DNA of 32,000 bases, taken from NCBI GenBank assembly GCA_002029295.1, contig MZGW01000002.1:1-32000 (forward strand). Direction: 5' to 3'. Position 1 is the stretch's first letter. Every line of letters starts with the position of its first letter. The translations under genes and the position numbers were made by a program. This document shows, in pieces, positions 1 through 6,829 of the stretch. The notes beneath the pieces are model-generated. The model had not been told where the DNA came from. It worked only from the letters and a program-made list of their open reading frames with translations, and did no database searches. This stretch comes from Alkalithermobacter paradoxus (GTDB taxonomy: Bacteria > Bacillota > Clostridia > Peptostreptococcales > Peptostreptococcaceae).

Positions 1-66
1 GTCTATTTCAGTATTAATGTTCATCTTTAGAATCATATTCATCACCCATTAATACTATAAAAAATC

Positions 67-1986
67 TTGTTAGTGTTGTACATAAAAATATTAGCAACTT
101 TGTACAATGTTATTTTAGCATTAATATTTGTCTATGAAGAGCAGGATGGGGAACTGCTTGACCCTGATGTTTATCTTTCAAAATATCAAAACTGGCGGGA
201 TACATCAACTTGGCCAGTATCAAGCAGGCAGTCTGAAGTTTTAAATCGCAGTCTTAAAGAGCAAGCAGACCCGCTTTTAAAGGAAGGTGTGGTAGGAACA
301 TTCTGTCGTGCCTATCCCGTACGTGAAGCAATTGAGAAATTCTTAGGTGCAGTTTATGCCCCTTCTGCTATGGAAGGACGATACGATTATATTCCAGCTG
401 ATAGTAGTGCCGGTGTGATTATCTATGATGATAAATTCGCATACAGCCACCATGCTACAGACCCAGCAAGTGGATTACTCCTCAATGCTTTTGATCTCGT
501 TCGTATTCATAAATTCGGTTCTTTAGATGATAAAGCTTCTACCACTACAGCTCCTGGTAAGATGCCATCTTTTGTGGCAATGTGCGAGTTTGCTATAAAA
601 GATGAAAGAGTAAAAGCTGAGTTTTCTAAGGAAAGACAGGCACAGGCTGAAGAGGAGTTTAGTGATGAGGATTGGCAGACAGCTTTGGAATTGGATAAGC
701 AAGGCCGAATAAAAGACACTCTAGACAACATCGTTTTGATTATTCGTCATGACAAGGAATTACAGCATATAGCTTTTAATTGCCACCGTGATGGTATTGA
801 TGCCAAAGGTGGCCTGCCTTGGGAACAGATCAAGGCGGGTTGGAATGATTCAGATAATGCACTTCTTAAAGTGTATTTAAGCAGCAAATACGGAGTTTAT
901 TCACCTACCAAGACCAAGGATGCTGTGTTAGCGGTAGCGGCTGAACGAGCCTACCATCCTGTTAAGGAGTACCTGGACTCCCTGCCAAAATGGGATGGAA
1001 TTAGTCGAGTAGATAATCTATTAATTGATTATTTCGGTGCAACAGATAATTCCTATACAAAAGCAGTCATCCGCAAAACGATGGTTGCAGCGGTAGCCCG
1101 CATTTATAGACCAGGCACAAAGTTTGATAGTGTCCTTATCTTAAACGGTCCTCAAGGTATCGGTAAGTCAACCTTCTTTGCAAAACTTGCTGGAGATTGG
1201 TTTTCAGATAGTTTGACCATTACGGACATGAAAGATAAATCTGGAGCTGAGAAACTTCAGGGATATTGGTTATTGGAACTGGGTGAGCTTGCTGGTATGC
1301 GTAAGACCGATGTGGAAATTGTGAAGTCTTTTATTTCGAGGGCAGATGATAAGTACCGGGCAAGTTATGGAGTCAATGTGGAGAGCCATCCCCGTCAATG
1401 TGTGATTGTAGGTTCTACAAATGCAGAAAGCGGGTTTCTTCGAGATATAACCGGCAATCGAAGATTCTGGCCAGTCCGTATTAGCGGTAATGGTAAAAAG
1501 AAAGCTTGGCAGATGACTAAAGAGGAAGTACAGCAGATTTGGGCAGAGACACTAGTGCTTTATGAGAAGGGAGAAAAACTCTACCTTGAAGGTGATGATG
1601 CATCCATGGCAACTAGTGAGCAGGCAGATGCCATGGAAACAGATGAACGAGAAGGATTGGTTCGTACCTATCTGGATACTCTTTTGCCGGATGATTGGGA
1701 CACTATGTCTTTATACGAGCGTAGAAATTTCCTCGGCGGTAGCGAATTTGGCGGCGGCACCCGTGTTGGAACAGTAAAAAGAACCCTTGTCTGCAATATG
1801 GAGATTTGGTGTGAATGTTTTGGAAAAGATGCATCCTCAATGAGAACATCTGATTCTTATGCCATCGGCGCCATTATGAGAAAGATCAGTGGGTGGAACA
1901 AGTACACCGGGAACAAGAACGGAACAATCAATTTCCCTATCTATGGAAAGCAACGAGCTTATTCCCGAACCGAGGAACAAAGCTAG
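67..1986 (+). CDS. VirE/D5-type phage helicase-primase, N-terminus missing
   Basis: Phage replication protein of the virulence-associated E (VirE) family, an AAA+-like helicase usually fused behind a primase domain. Visible: a conserved pre-helicase region (about residues 75-160, with GTFCRAYPVREAIEKF), a Walker A motif GPQGIGKST at about 361-369, a Walker B-like LLELGEL near 402-408 and an STNAE...GNRRFWPV segment near 450-470 typical of the family. Relatives I recall are about 750-800 residues with a primase-like N-terminal half. Here the recognisable sequence begins only at about base 136, and the first ~23 codons are an AT-rich, hydrophobic, family-unlike stretch. No ATG with a ribosome site precedes it, only TTG/GTG codons at 67-97, and in-frame stops lie just upstream (28-30, 58-60). 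I therefore read it as a 5'-disrupted gene. The helicase part is intact; whether it is translated is doubtful. Confidence 0.8.
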   Translation: MLVLYIKILATLYNVILALIFVYEEQDGELLDPDVYLSKYQNWRDTSTWPVSSRQSEVLNRSLKEQADPLLKEGVVGTFCRAYPVREAIEKFLGAVYAPSAMEGRYDYIPADSSAGVIIYDDKFAYSHHATDPASGLLLNAFDLVRIHKFGSLDDKASTTTAPGKMPSFVAMCEFAIKDERVKAEFSKERQAQAEEEFSDEDWQTALELDKQGRIKDTLDNIVLIIRHDKELQHIAFNCHRDGIDAKGGLPWEQIKAGWNDSDNALLKVYLSSKYGVYSPTKTKDAVLAVAAERAYHPVKEYLDSLPKWDGISRVDNLLIDYFGATDNSYTKAVIRKTMVAAVARIYRPGTKFDSVLILNGPQGIGKSTFFAKLAGDWFSDSLTITDMKDKSGAEKLQGYWLLELGELAGMRKTDVEIVKSFISRADDKYRASYGVNVESHPRQCVIVGSTNAESGFLRDITGNRRFWPVRISGNGKKKAWQMTKEEVQQIWAETLVLYEKGEKLYLEGDDASMATSEQADAMETDEREGLVRTYLDTLLPDDWDTMSLYERRNFLGGSEFGGGTRVGTVKRTLVCNMEIWCECFGKDASSMRTSDSYAIGAIMRKISGWNKYTGNKNGTINFPIYGKQRAYSRTEEQS

Positions 1987-2179
1987 TTGTACCTTACCTT
2001 GTTCTCATACTGGTTCTTTCCCCAAAGCTAGTAATCAAAAGGAAAATCTACGGTTCGGAACAAGTGGAACAAGAAGTATCCTATTATTTATAAATAGTAA
2101 AAAAGAAGAAAGTGTAGCCTGTGCATACACGCATACGCGCGCGTATAGGGAAAATGGGTCAAAGTTGTTTTCTTGTTCC
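1895..2179. repeat. Cluster of GGAACAAG repeats with a CG palindrome; possible replication origin
   Basis: Octamers close to GGAACAAG lie on the + strand at 1895, 1910, 1921 (last base T), 1974 (last base A), 2057 and 2066. Inverted copies lie at 1998 (CTTGTTCT) and 2172 (CTTGTTCC). The last part, 1987-2204, holds no convincing gene and also contains a perfect 14-base palindrome, ATACGCGCGCGTAT, at 2133-2146. Repeats beside a phage replication gene can be initiator-binding iterons. The copies before 1986 are inside coding sequence (they encode the NK/GT region of the helicase), so part of the pattern may be chance or coding constraint. Confidence 0.35.
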
Positions 2180-2204
2180 GAGCCTTTTTATATGGGAGGT
2201 ATTT

Positions 2205-2486
2205 ATGCTTGAAAAATATATCGAAAAGAAACTGGTGGCTGAGGTAAAAAAGATGGGAGGTATTGCAGCAAAGTTTATTAGCCCAGGTTTGGATGGGATG
2301 CCAGACCGCCTAGTGCTTTTACCACTTGGAAAGATGGCATTTGTGGAATTAAAGGCTCCCAGAAAGAAACCTCGTCCACTACAGATTAGAAGAATAAAGC
2401 AATTACAGAAGTTAGGCTTTACCTGCTATGTCATTGACGATGTTGAGCAGATTGGAGGGATACTGGGTGAAATACAATCCTCATAA
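2205..2486 (+). CDS. VRR-NUC domain nuclease
   Basis: A 93-residue protein that is essentially one VRR-NUC domain, a PD-(D/E)XK-type nuclease fold common in phage replication modules. Seen: an N-terminal helix (LEKYIEKKLVAEVKKMGG), then the active-site core with SPGLDGMPDRLVLLP (catalytic D) followed by AFVELKAP (the E-x-K pair), then the usual C-terminal helix and VIDDVEQI strand. The start is the ATG at 2205 because GGGAGG lies 6 bases upstream; an upstream in-frame extension to 2121 has no ribosome site. It overlaps the start of the helicase gene that follows by 20 bases, a sign of translational coupling. It probably processes branched DNA together with the SNF2-like helicase, as in many Firmicutes prophages (inference from context). 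Confidence 0.85.
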   Translation: MLEKYIEKKLVAEVKKMGGIAAKFISPGLDGMPDRLVLLPLGKMAFVELKAPRKKPRPLQIRRIKQLQKLGFTCYVIDDVEQIGGILGEIQSS

Positions 2487-3828
2487 ATATCAAACATATG
2501 CTACGAATTTCATACTTGAGCATCCCATAGCAGCGGTGTTTTTAGAGATGGGTCTTGGCAAAAGCGTAATCACTTTAACTGCTATATTTGATTTATGTCT
2601 TGATAGTTTTGAAATTGGAAAGGTTCTGGTCATTGCCCCTCTAAGGGTAGCAAGGGATACTTGGCCAACTGAGATAAACAAATGGGAGCATTTAAAAGGA
2701 CTGGAGTATTCAGTGGCTATTGGAACAGAACAGGAGCGGTTAGCAGCTCTTAGGAAACCAGCAAGTGTCTATCTTATAAACAGAGAAAATGTTGACTGGT
2801 TAGTAAACAAAAGTGGCATTCCTTTTAATTATGACATGGTGGTAATCGATGAGCTATCATCCTTTAAGTCCTATGGAGCAAAAAGATTTAAGAGTTTACT
2901 AAAAGTCAGACCTAGGGCGAAACGCATCGTGGGTCTTACAGGTACTCCATCCAGTAACGGGTTAATGGATTTGTGGGCAGAGTTTCGTATTCTCGACATG
3001 GGTAAAAGACTCGGCAGATACATAACTCACTACCGCAATTCCTTCTTTACTCCAGATAAACGTAATCAGCAGATTGTATTTTCATATAAACCATTACCTG
3101 GGGCAGAAGATGCCATATATCGGCTCATTTCAGATATTACCATTTCAATGAAGTCGGTTGATTTTCTGAAAATGCCAGAGTGCGTGATCAATGAAGTGCC
3201 TGTGTATCTAAATGACAAAGAGCAATCCGTATATGATCGCTTTCGTGAAGAGATGGTTCTTGAATTTGCTGATGAAGAAATAGATGCCATGAATGCGGCC
3301 GTCCTTTCAGGGAAACTCCTGCAAATGGCAAACGGTGCGATCTATGATGATGATAAAAATACCCATATTATTCACAACCGCAAGCTAGATGCTCTTGAGG
3401 ATTTAATTGAAGGTGCAAACGGCAAACCTGTGCTTATTGCCTATTGGTATAATCACGATTTAGAGCGTATTAAGAAAAAATTCAATGTCAGAGAAATTAA
3501 GACTTCCAAGGATATCAAGGATTGGAACAACGGCGATATTTCTGTAGCGGTTATCCATCCTGCATCAGCGGGACACGGCCTTAACTTACAAAGTGGTGGT
3601 TCAACGCTTATCTGGTTTGGACTTACATGGAGTCTTGAACTCTATCAGCAAACCAATGCGAGACTTTGGAGACAAGGACAAAATGAGACAGTGGTAATCC
3701 ATCACATTGTTACAAAAGGAACGATTGATGAAGATGTGATGAGAGCCTTGAAACGAAAGGAAAAGACACAGTCCGATCTTATTAACGCTGTCAAAGCAAA
3801 TCTGGGGAAAGCGAGGGGTGTTGTATGA
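2467..3828 (+). CDS. SNF2-family DEAD/DEAH-box helicase
   Basis: Superfamily 2 ATPase/translocase of the SNF2 type, 453 residues. Seen: KYNPHKYQTYATNFI Q-motif-like start, Walker A region EMGLGKS near residues 27-33, motif II IDELSSFKS near 127-135, motif III GLTGTPSSNG, and motif VI QTNARLWRQGQ near 395-405 with the arginine fingers. The C-terminal half carries the second RecA-like lobe (SAGHGLNLQSGG). I place the start at the GTG at 2467, with GGAGGGA 7 bases upstream, inside the end of the VRR-NUC gene; the in-frame ATG at 2428 is deep in the preceding gene and lacks a site. The stop overlaps the next start (ATGA). It acts in phage DNA replication or recombination; the exact substrate is unknown. 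Confidence 0.9.
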   Translation: MKYNPHKYQTYATNFILEHPIAAVFLEMGLGKSVITLTAIFDLCLDSFEIGKVLVIAPLRVARDTWPTEINKWEHLKGLEYSVAIGTEQERLAALRKPASVYLINRENVDWLVNKSGIPFNYDMVVIDELSSFKSYGAKRFKSLLKVRPRAKRIVGLTGTPSSNGLMDLWAEFRILDMGKRLGRYITHYRNSFFTPDKRNQQIVFSYKPLPGAEDAIYRLISDITISMKSVDFLKMPECVINEVPVYLNDKEQSVYDRFREEMVLEFADEEIDAMNAAVLSGKLLQMANGAIYDDDKNTHIIHNRKLDALEDLIEGANGKPVLIAYWYNHDLERIKKKFNVREIKTSKDIKDWNNGDISVAVIHPASAGHGLNLQSGGSTLIWFGLTWSLELYQQTNARLWRQGQNETVVIHHIVTKGTIDEDVMRALKRKEKTQSDLINAVKANLGKARGVV

Positions 3829-4046
3829 TGGATGCATTTGAAAAACTGGCAAATGCCATTATTCTACAGGCGGTCAAGGATTATCGTTTTGCTCTGAAAA
3901 GACTAGCAAAATACCCTCGCAATGATTCTGCTAGATATACGAAAGGTGAGATTGAGCGTTTCTTTCATTCCGGGTATTTCACTACCCTAACATCCCTCGA
4001 TCCTGAGATGCTAATTAAAAAGCTACATGAGGAGGTGGTGCGATGA
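3825..4046 (+). CDS. Small phage protein of unknown function
   Basis: A 73-residue, mostly helical, basic protein with no motif I recognise. Residues around 24-48 (LKRLAKYPRNDSARYTKGEIERFFHS) resemble small conserved proteins usually found just before the sigma-like late regulator in Firmicutes prophages. It starts at ATGATG (3825 or 3828) overlapping the helicase stop, and its own stop overlaps the next start (ATGA at 4043). Being sandwiched by two 4-base overlaps makes it a real member of the early operon despite its size. Function not assigned. Confidence 0.7.
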   Translation: MMDAFEKLANAIILQAVKDYRFALKRLAKYPRNDSARYTKGEIERFFHSGYFTTLTSLDPEMLIKKLHEEVVR

Positions 4047-4453
4047 CGGCAAAGGAATTCTTGAAACAAGCATATCGCTTAAATGAGTTGATTAATTCCG
4101 ATCTAGAGGAGTTACAAAATCTAAGGGAACTCTCAAGGAGTGTTTCATCTCCTGTTCTTGAGGAAAAAGTCAGTAAAACAAAAAGTACTGATCCACCTTT
4201 TGAAAAATACGTGATTAGAATAGTAGATTTGGAGAAGCAGATACAACAAGAGGTGGAACGTTTAATAAAGCTTAAGTCAGATATTCGTGAAGCGATTAAC
4301 CAGATGGAAAACGTGGATGAGAAGCTGCTTCTTCGCTACCGTTACATTAACTTTCTTAACTGGGAAGAAATCTGTGTCAACCTTAATGTTTCTATGAGAA
4401 CTGTGCATAGACTTCACTCATCAGCCTTGCAGCATTTAAAGGTGCCTAAATAA
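4043..4453 (+). CDS. Sigma-70-like/ArpU-type phage late transcription regulator
   Basis: A 136-residue protein with a long coiled-coil-like helical N-terminus (about 1-95) and a C-terminal helix-turn-helix similar to sigma region 4: LLLRYRYINFLNWEEIC followed by LNVSMRTVHRLHSSALQHL (about 99-133). This is the architecture of DUF1492/ArpU/RinA-like proteins that switch on the late operon of Gram-positive phages. GAGGAGGTGG precedes the ATG. It is the last gene before the late promoter region, and three evenly spaced TTGGCA repeats begin 4 bases after its stop codon, which would suit an activator binding site for this protein (inference). Confidence 0.75.
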   Translation: MTAKEFLKQAYRLNELINSDLEELQNLRELSRSVSSPVLEEKVSKTKSTDPPFEKYVIRIVDLEKQIQQEVERLIKLKSDIREAINQMENVDEKLLLRYRYINFLNWEEICVNLNVSMRTVHRLHSSALQHLKVPK

Positions 4454-4456
4454 AAG

Positions 4457-4483
4457 TTGGCACACTTTGGCACAGGTTGGCAT
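4457..4483. repeat. Three TTGGCA repeats with exact 10-nt period
   Basis: TTGGCAC at 4457-4463, TTGGCAC at 4467-4473 and TTGGCAT at 4477-4483. One repeat per helical turn places all copies on the same DNA face, as expected for a cooperative activator site. They lie between the sigma-like regulator gene and the late packaging genes, about 33 bases upstream of a TATAAT box. Binding by the upstream gene product is inferred. Confidence 0.65.
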
Positions 4484-4493
4484 ACGATGACAC

Positions 4494-4528
4494 TGTTTGT
4501 CCGTAGTGAAAGTTATATAATGGTAGTA
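4494..4528 (+). promoter_or_regulatory. Candidate late promoter (-10 TATAAT)
   Basis: A perfect TATAAT stands at 4516-4521, preceded by TA, in the gap between early and late genes. No good -35 box occurs at the right distance (TGTTTG at 4494-4499 is poor), which fits an activator-dependent promoter using the 4457-4483 repeats. Transcription would begin near 4528. Confidence 0.5.
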
Positions 4529-4546
4529 TGGAATATTAGCAAACAG

Positions 4547-4584
4547 AAGCCTTCACGGGAACATTTCTCCTGCGAGGGCTTTTT
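4547..4584 (+). terminator. Terminator-like hairpin in the late leader
   Basis: AAGCCTTC (4547-4554) pairs with GAGGGCTT (4574-4581). After one A/C mismatch the stem continues 4556-4560 with 4568-4572, giving 13 pairs and a 7-base loop. The run CTTTTTC follows at 4579-4585. It lies about 20 bases after the predicted late transcription start and before the HNH gene, so it may end early transcription or act as an attenuator needing antitermination. Confidence 0.6.
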
Positions 4585-4607
4585 CTATGGGCAAAAGGAG
4601 GTGCAGT

Positions 4608-4967
4608 ATGCCAAAGAAACCTAAGCGACCGTGCTCTTACCCTGGTTGCCCAGAGCTGACTGACAGTCGCTTTTGTGAAGAGCATGGTAAGAAGGAAGCT
4701 GCACGATATGAAAAGTATGATCGTGACCCAGCAACCCGTAAGCGTTATGGTCGCGCTTGGAAAAGGATACGTGACCGCTACATTGCAGCTCATCCTCTTT
4801 GTGAGGAATGTAAACGACAAGGGAAGCTGACCCCAGCAAATGAAGTCCATCACATTCTTCCTCTTGCAAGAGGAGGGACTCACGATAGAAGTAATCTGAT
4901 GGCTCTTTGTACTTCTTGCCACTCTGCTATCACAGCAAGAGATGGAGACCGCTGGGGAACCCGGTAG
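4608..4967 (+). CDS. HNH endonuclease (packaging-associated)
   Basis: A 119-residue HNH nuclease of the type encoded next to the terminase in HK97-like phages, where it is needed for cleavage of packaged DNA together with the terminase. Seen: an N-terminal zinc-knuckle-like set (C9, C14, C23, H27), then the HNH core with C65-x2-C68, VHHILPLARGG (H81, H82), the Asn in NLMALC (N97) and C101-x2-C104-H105. The start is ATG 4608 with AAAGGAGGTG 4-5 bases upstream; a longer version from 4587 would run into the hairpin. The candidate cos region and the small terminase gene follow directly, which fits a role in genome packaging. Confidence 0.9.
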   Translation: MPKKPKRPCSYPGCPELTDSRFCEEHGKKEAARYEKYDRDPATRKRYGRAWKRIRDRYIAAHPLCEECKRQGKLTPANEVHHILPLARGGTHDRSNLMALCTSCHSAITARDGDRWGTR

Positions 4968-5060
4968 GGGGAGTCAAATCTCCACAGCTTTTCATTTGTG
5001 TAACGGGCGTGGGGTAACGCGTGAAAATTCGCGGTTTCAAACAGGGTAATAGACCCATCA
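4962..5060. other. Candidate cos/packaging site
   Basis: The 111-base gap between the HNH nuclease and the small terminase gene has no gene. It carries GGGGGAGTCAAATCTCCAC, then a G-rich stretch (GGGCGTGGGGTAACGCG) and two CGCG copies, 5020-5033, and ends in AATAGACCC. I recall very similar DNA in this position in other Firmicutes HK97-type phages. The placement between HNH and TerS is where cos sites of such phages lie. No cleavage position can be read from the sequence. Confidence 0.45.
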
Positions 5061-5078
5061 ACGAAAAGAGGTGAGTGA

Positions 5079-5630
5079 ATGGCCAAAGATGGAACAAATC
5101 GTGGCGGTGCCCGTATAGGCTCTGGTCAAAAAAAGAAACCACTTGCTGATAAAATTGCACAGGGTAATCCAGGTAAGAGAAAGCTAGAAATTATCGACTT
5201 CCAAAATACCGCTGATTTAAAGGGGCAGGAAATGCCAAAGCCAAGGGCCATGCTCTCAGCGGTGCAAAAGGACGGGAAAACCCTAGTAGCCAGCGAGATT
5301 TATGAAATTACTTGGAAATGGCTTGAGGAGCGAGGCTGTGCCCATTTGGTGCTCCCACAGCTTCTAGAACGATATGCCATGAGTGCGGCCAGATGGATAC
5401 AGTGTGAGGAGGCGGTAACTGAGTTTGGCTTTCTTGCCAAGCATCCAACTACCGGCAATGCTATTCAAAGTCCTTATGTAGCTATGAGTCAGAACTTTAT
5501 GAGTCAGACAAACAGATTGTGGATGGAGATTTATCAAATCGTTAAAGAGAATTGTGCTACAGAGTATTCTGGTTTAAACCCACAGGACGATGTGATGGAG
5601 CGACTGCTATCTGCCCGCAGAGGAAAATAA
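5079..5630 (+). CDS. terS: Phage terminase small subunit, P27 family
   Basis: DNA-recognition subunit of the packaging motor, 183 residues. Seen: the basic glycine-rich N-terminus RGGARIGSGQKKKPLADK, the QGNPGKRKL segment typical of P27-type small terminases, and a helical C-terminal half (residues 65-165) including YVAMSQNFMSQTNRLW, used in oligomerisation in this family. AGAGGTGAG precedes the ATG. It normally sits directly next to the large subunit; here the large subunit starts 5.3 kb downstream at 10964, separated by a seven-gene cargo. Family assignment is confident. Confidence 0.92.
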   Translation: MAKDGTNRGGARIGSGQKKKPLADKIAQGNPGKRKLEIIDFQNTADLKGQEMPKPRAMLSAVQKDGKTLVASEIYEITWKWLEERGCAHLVLPQLLERYAMSAARWIQCEEAVTEFGFLAKHPTTGNAIQSPYVAMSQNFMSQTNRLWMEIYQIVKENCATEYSGLNPQDDVMERLLSARRGK

Positions 5631-5647
5631 AGATGAGGAGATATATA

Positions 5648-6829
5648 ATGAGTAAAAGATATTTAACAGCTGAAAGTGTATGTGCCGGACATCCTGATAA
5701 ACTATGCGACATCATAGCAGATAGCATTTTAGAAGCATGTTTACGTAAAGACAAAGCATCACGTGTCGCTTGTGAGGTAATGGCAACCAAAGGGAAAATT
5801 ATCGTGGCGGGCGAAATCTCCTGCAGCGAGAAAATAGACATCCGATACATTGTTAGGAATGTCCTTAAAGAGATTGGATACAACCCTCTTAAATTCTTGA
5901 TTTATGTATTTGTACACAAACAAAGTGTAGATATTGCAACTGGCGTGGATACTGCACTGGAAGTAAGAAATGGAATAAATGAACAGTATGGTTCGATAGG
6001 TGCTGGAGACCAAGGAACTGTGTATGGCTATGCTACAAAGGAAACGGGAGAAATGCTTCCCCTACCCCTTGTACTATCTCACAGGATTGTAAAGAGACTG
6101 GATGATTGCCGAAAAGGGAAACTGATAAAAGGTATACACCCAGATGGTAAAGCACAGGTGACGGTGGAATATGAAGGGGACACTCCAGTGCGAATAAAGA
6201 CTATTGTGATATCGGTACAGCATGATAAGAATAAAACACAGGAAGAACTTAAGACAGATATCCTTAACAATGTCCTATGGCAGTGCTTTGAGGATTTCCC
6301 ATTTGATGATGAAACAGAAATTCTCATTAACCCCTCTGGTAGATTTGTCGAAGGTGGTCCCGCTGCCGATACAGGCTTAACTGGTAGAAAAATTATGGTT
6401 GATACCTATGGAGGACTTGCATCCCATGGAGGTGGCGCACTTAGTGGTAAAGACCCCACCAAGGTTGACCGAAGTGGTGCCTATATGGCTCGGTACATTG
6501 CAAAGCATATCGTCTGGTGTGGTTATGCAAAGAGATGTGAAGTTAGTATATCCTATGCCATTGGTAAGGCAAATCCTGTAGCCTTTTCTGTAAATACCCT
6601 TGGCACAGGTATTGTTTCTGACGAAATATTAACTCTTGCTGCACAGGAGATTTTCAATTTAAGACCTGCGGCAATCATAGAGAAGTTGCGTCTAAGGAAT
6701 GTGATTTACTCTGACACAGCTGTTTATGGTCACTTTAATAGTTGTCTATTCCCGTGGGAGGATGTAAATAAGTACAGTGAATTTAGAAAGGCGGTGGAAA
6801 AGTATGTTGATAGAGAAGATAAAAACTAA
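5648..6829 (+). CDS. metK: S-adenosylmethionine synthetase (methionine adenosyltransferase)
   Basis: Makes S-adenosylmethionine from ATP and methionine in the cytoplasm. At 393 residues it is about full length (E. coli MetK is 384). Signature regions are present: GHPDK at residues 14-18 (ATP-binding His15, Asp17, Lys18), GAGDQG at 118-123, GGGALSGKD at 261-269, and the C-terminal YGHF...PWE segment. The motif before GHPDK reads SVCAGHPDK rather than the usual SVSEGHPDK, a divergence from housekeeping enzymes. Start ATG 5648 has AGGAG 7 bases upstream and lies 17 bases after the small terminase stop. Its 3' end overlaps the methyltransferase gene by 26 bases, so the two are coupled and the product most likely feeds that enzyme (inference). 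A phage-borne copy, not the host gene, by context. Confidence 0.95.
   Translation: MSKRYLTAESVCAGHPDKLCDIIADSILEACLRKDKASRVACEVMATKGKIIVAGEISCSEKIDIRYIVRNVLKEIGYNPLKFLIYVFVHKQSVDIATGVDTALEVRNGINEQYGSIGAGDQGTVYGYATKETGEMLPLPLVLSHRIVKRLDDCRKGKLIKGIHPDGKAQVTVEYEGDTPVRIKTIVISVQHDKNKTQEELKTDILNNVLWQCFEDFPFDDETEILINPSGRFVEGGPAADTGLTGRKIMVDTYGGLASHGGGALSGKDPTKVDRSGAYMARYIAKHIVWCGYAKRCEVSISYAIGKANPVAFSVNTLGTGIVSDEILTLAAQEIFNLRPAAIIEKLRLRNVIYSDTAVYGHFNSCLFPWEDVNKYSEFRKAVEKYVDREDKN

Noticed and set aside
76-108. TTGTAC...TACAAT as a promoter at the window start
   Set aside because: The spacing is 21 bases, too long, and the region looks like a junction of unrelated DNA.
507-731. Minus-strand open frame inside the helicase gene
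   Set aside because: It is opposite strongly conserved VirE sequence, has no ribosome site and no recognisable protein features.
1889-2212. Plus-strand open frame across the helicase end and the following gap
   Set aside because: Its first part is out of frame over the conserved helicase C-terminus, and the low-complexity product matches nothing. I treat the gap as non-coding with repeats.
4457-4483. TTGGCA repeats as a CRISPR-like array
   Set aside because: Units are 6-7 bases with 3-base gaps; no spacers and no cas genes.
4536-4922. Minus-strand open frame over the HNH gene
   Set aside because: It is antisense to the zinc and HNH motifs of a clear plus-strand gene.
5648-6829. metK as evidence that the window contains host chromosome or contamination
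   Set aside because: Terminase genes flank it on both sides in the same direction and it overlaps a phage methyltransferase, so it is phage cargo.
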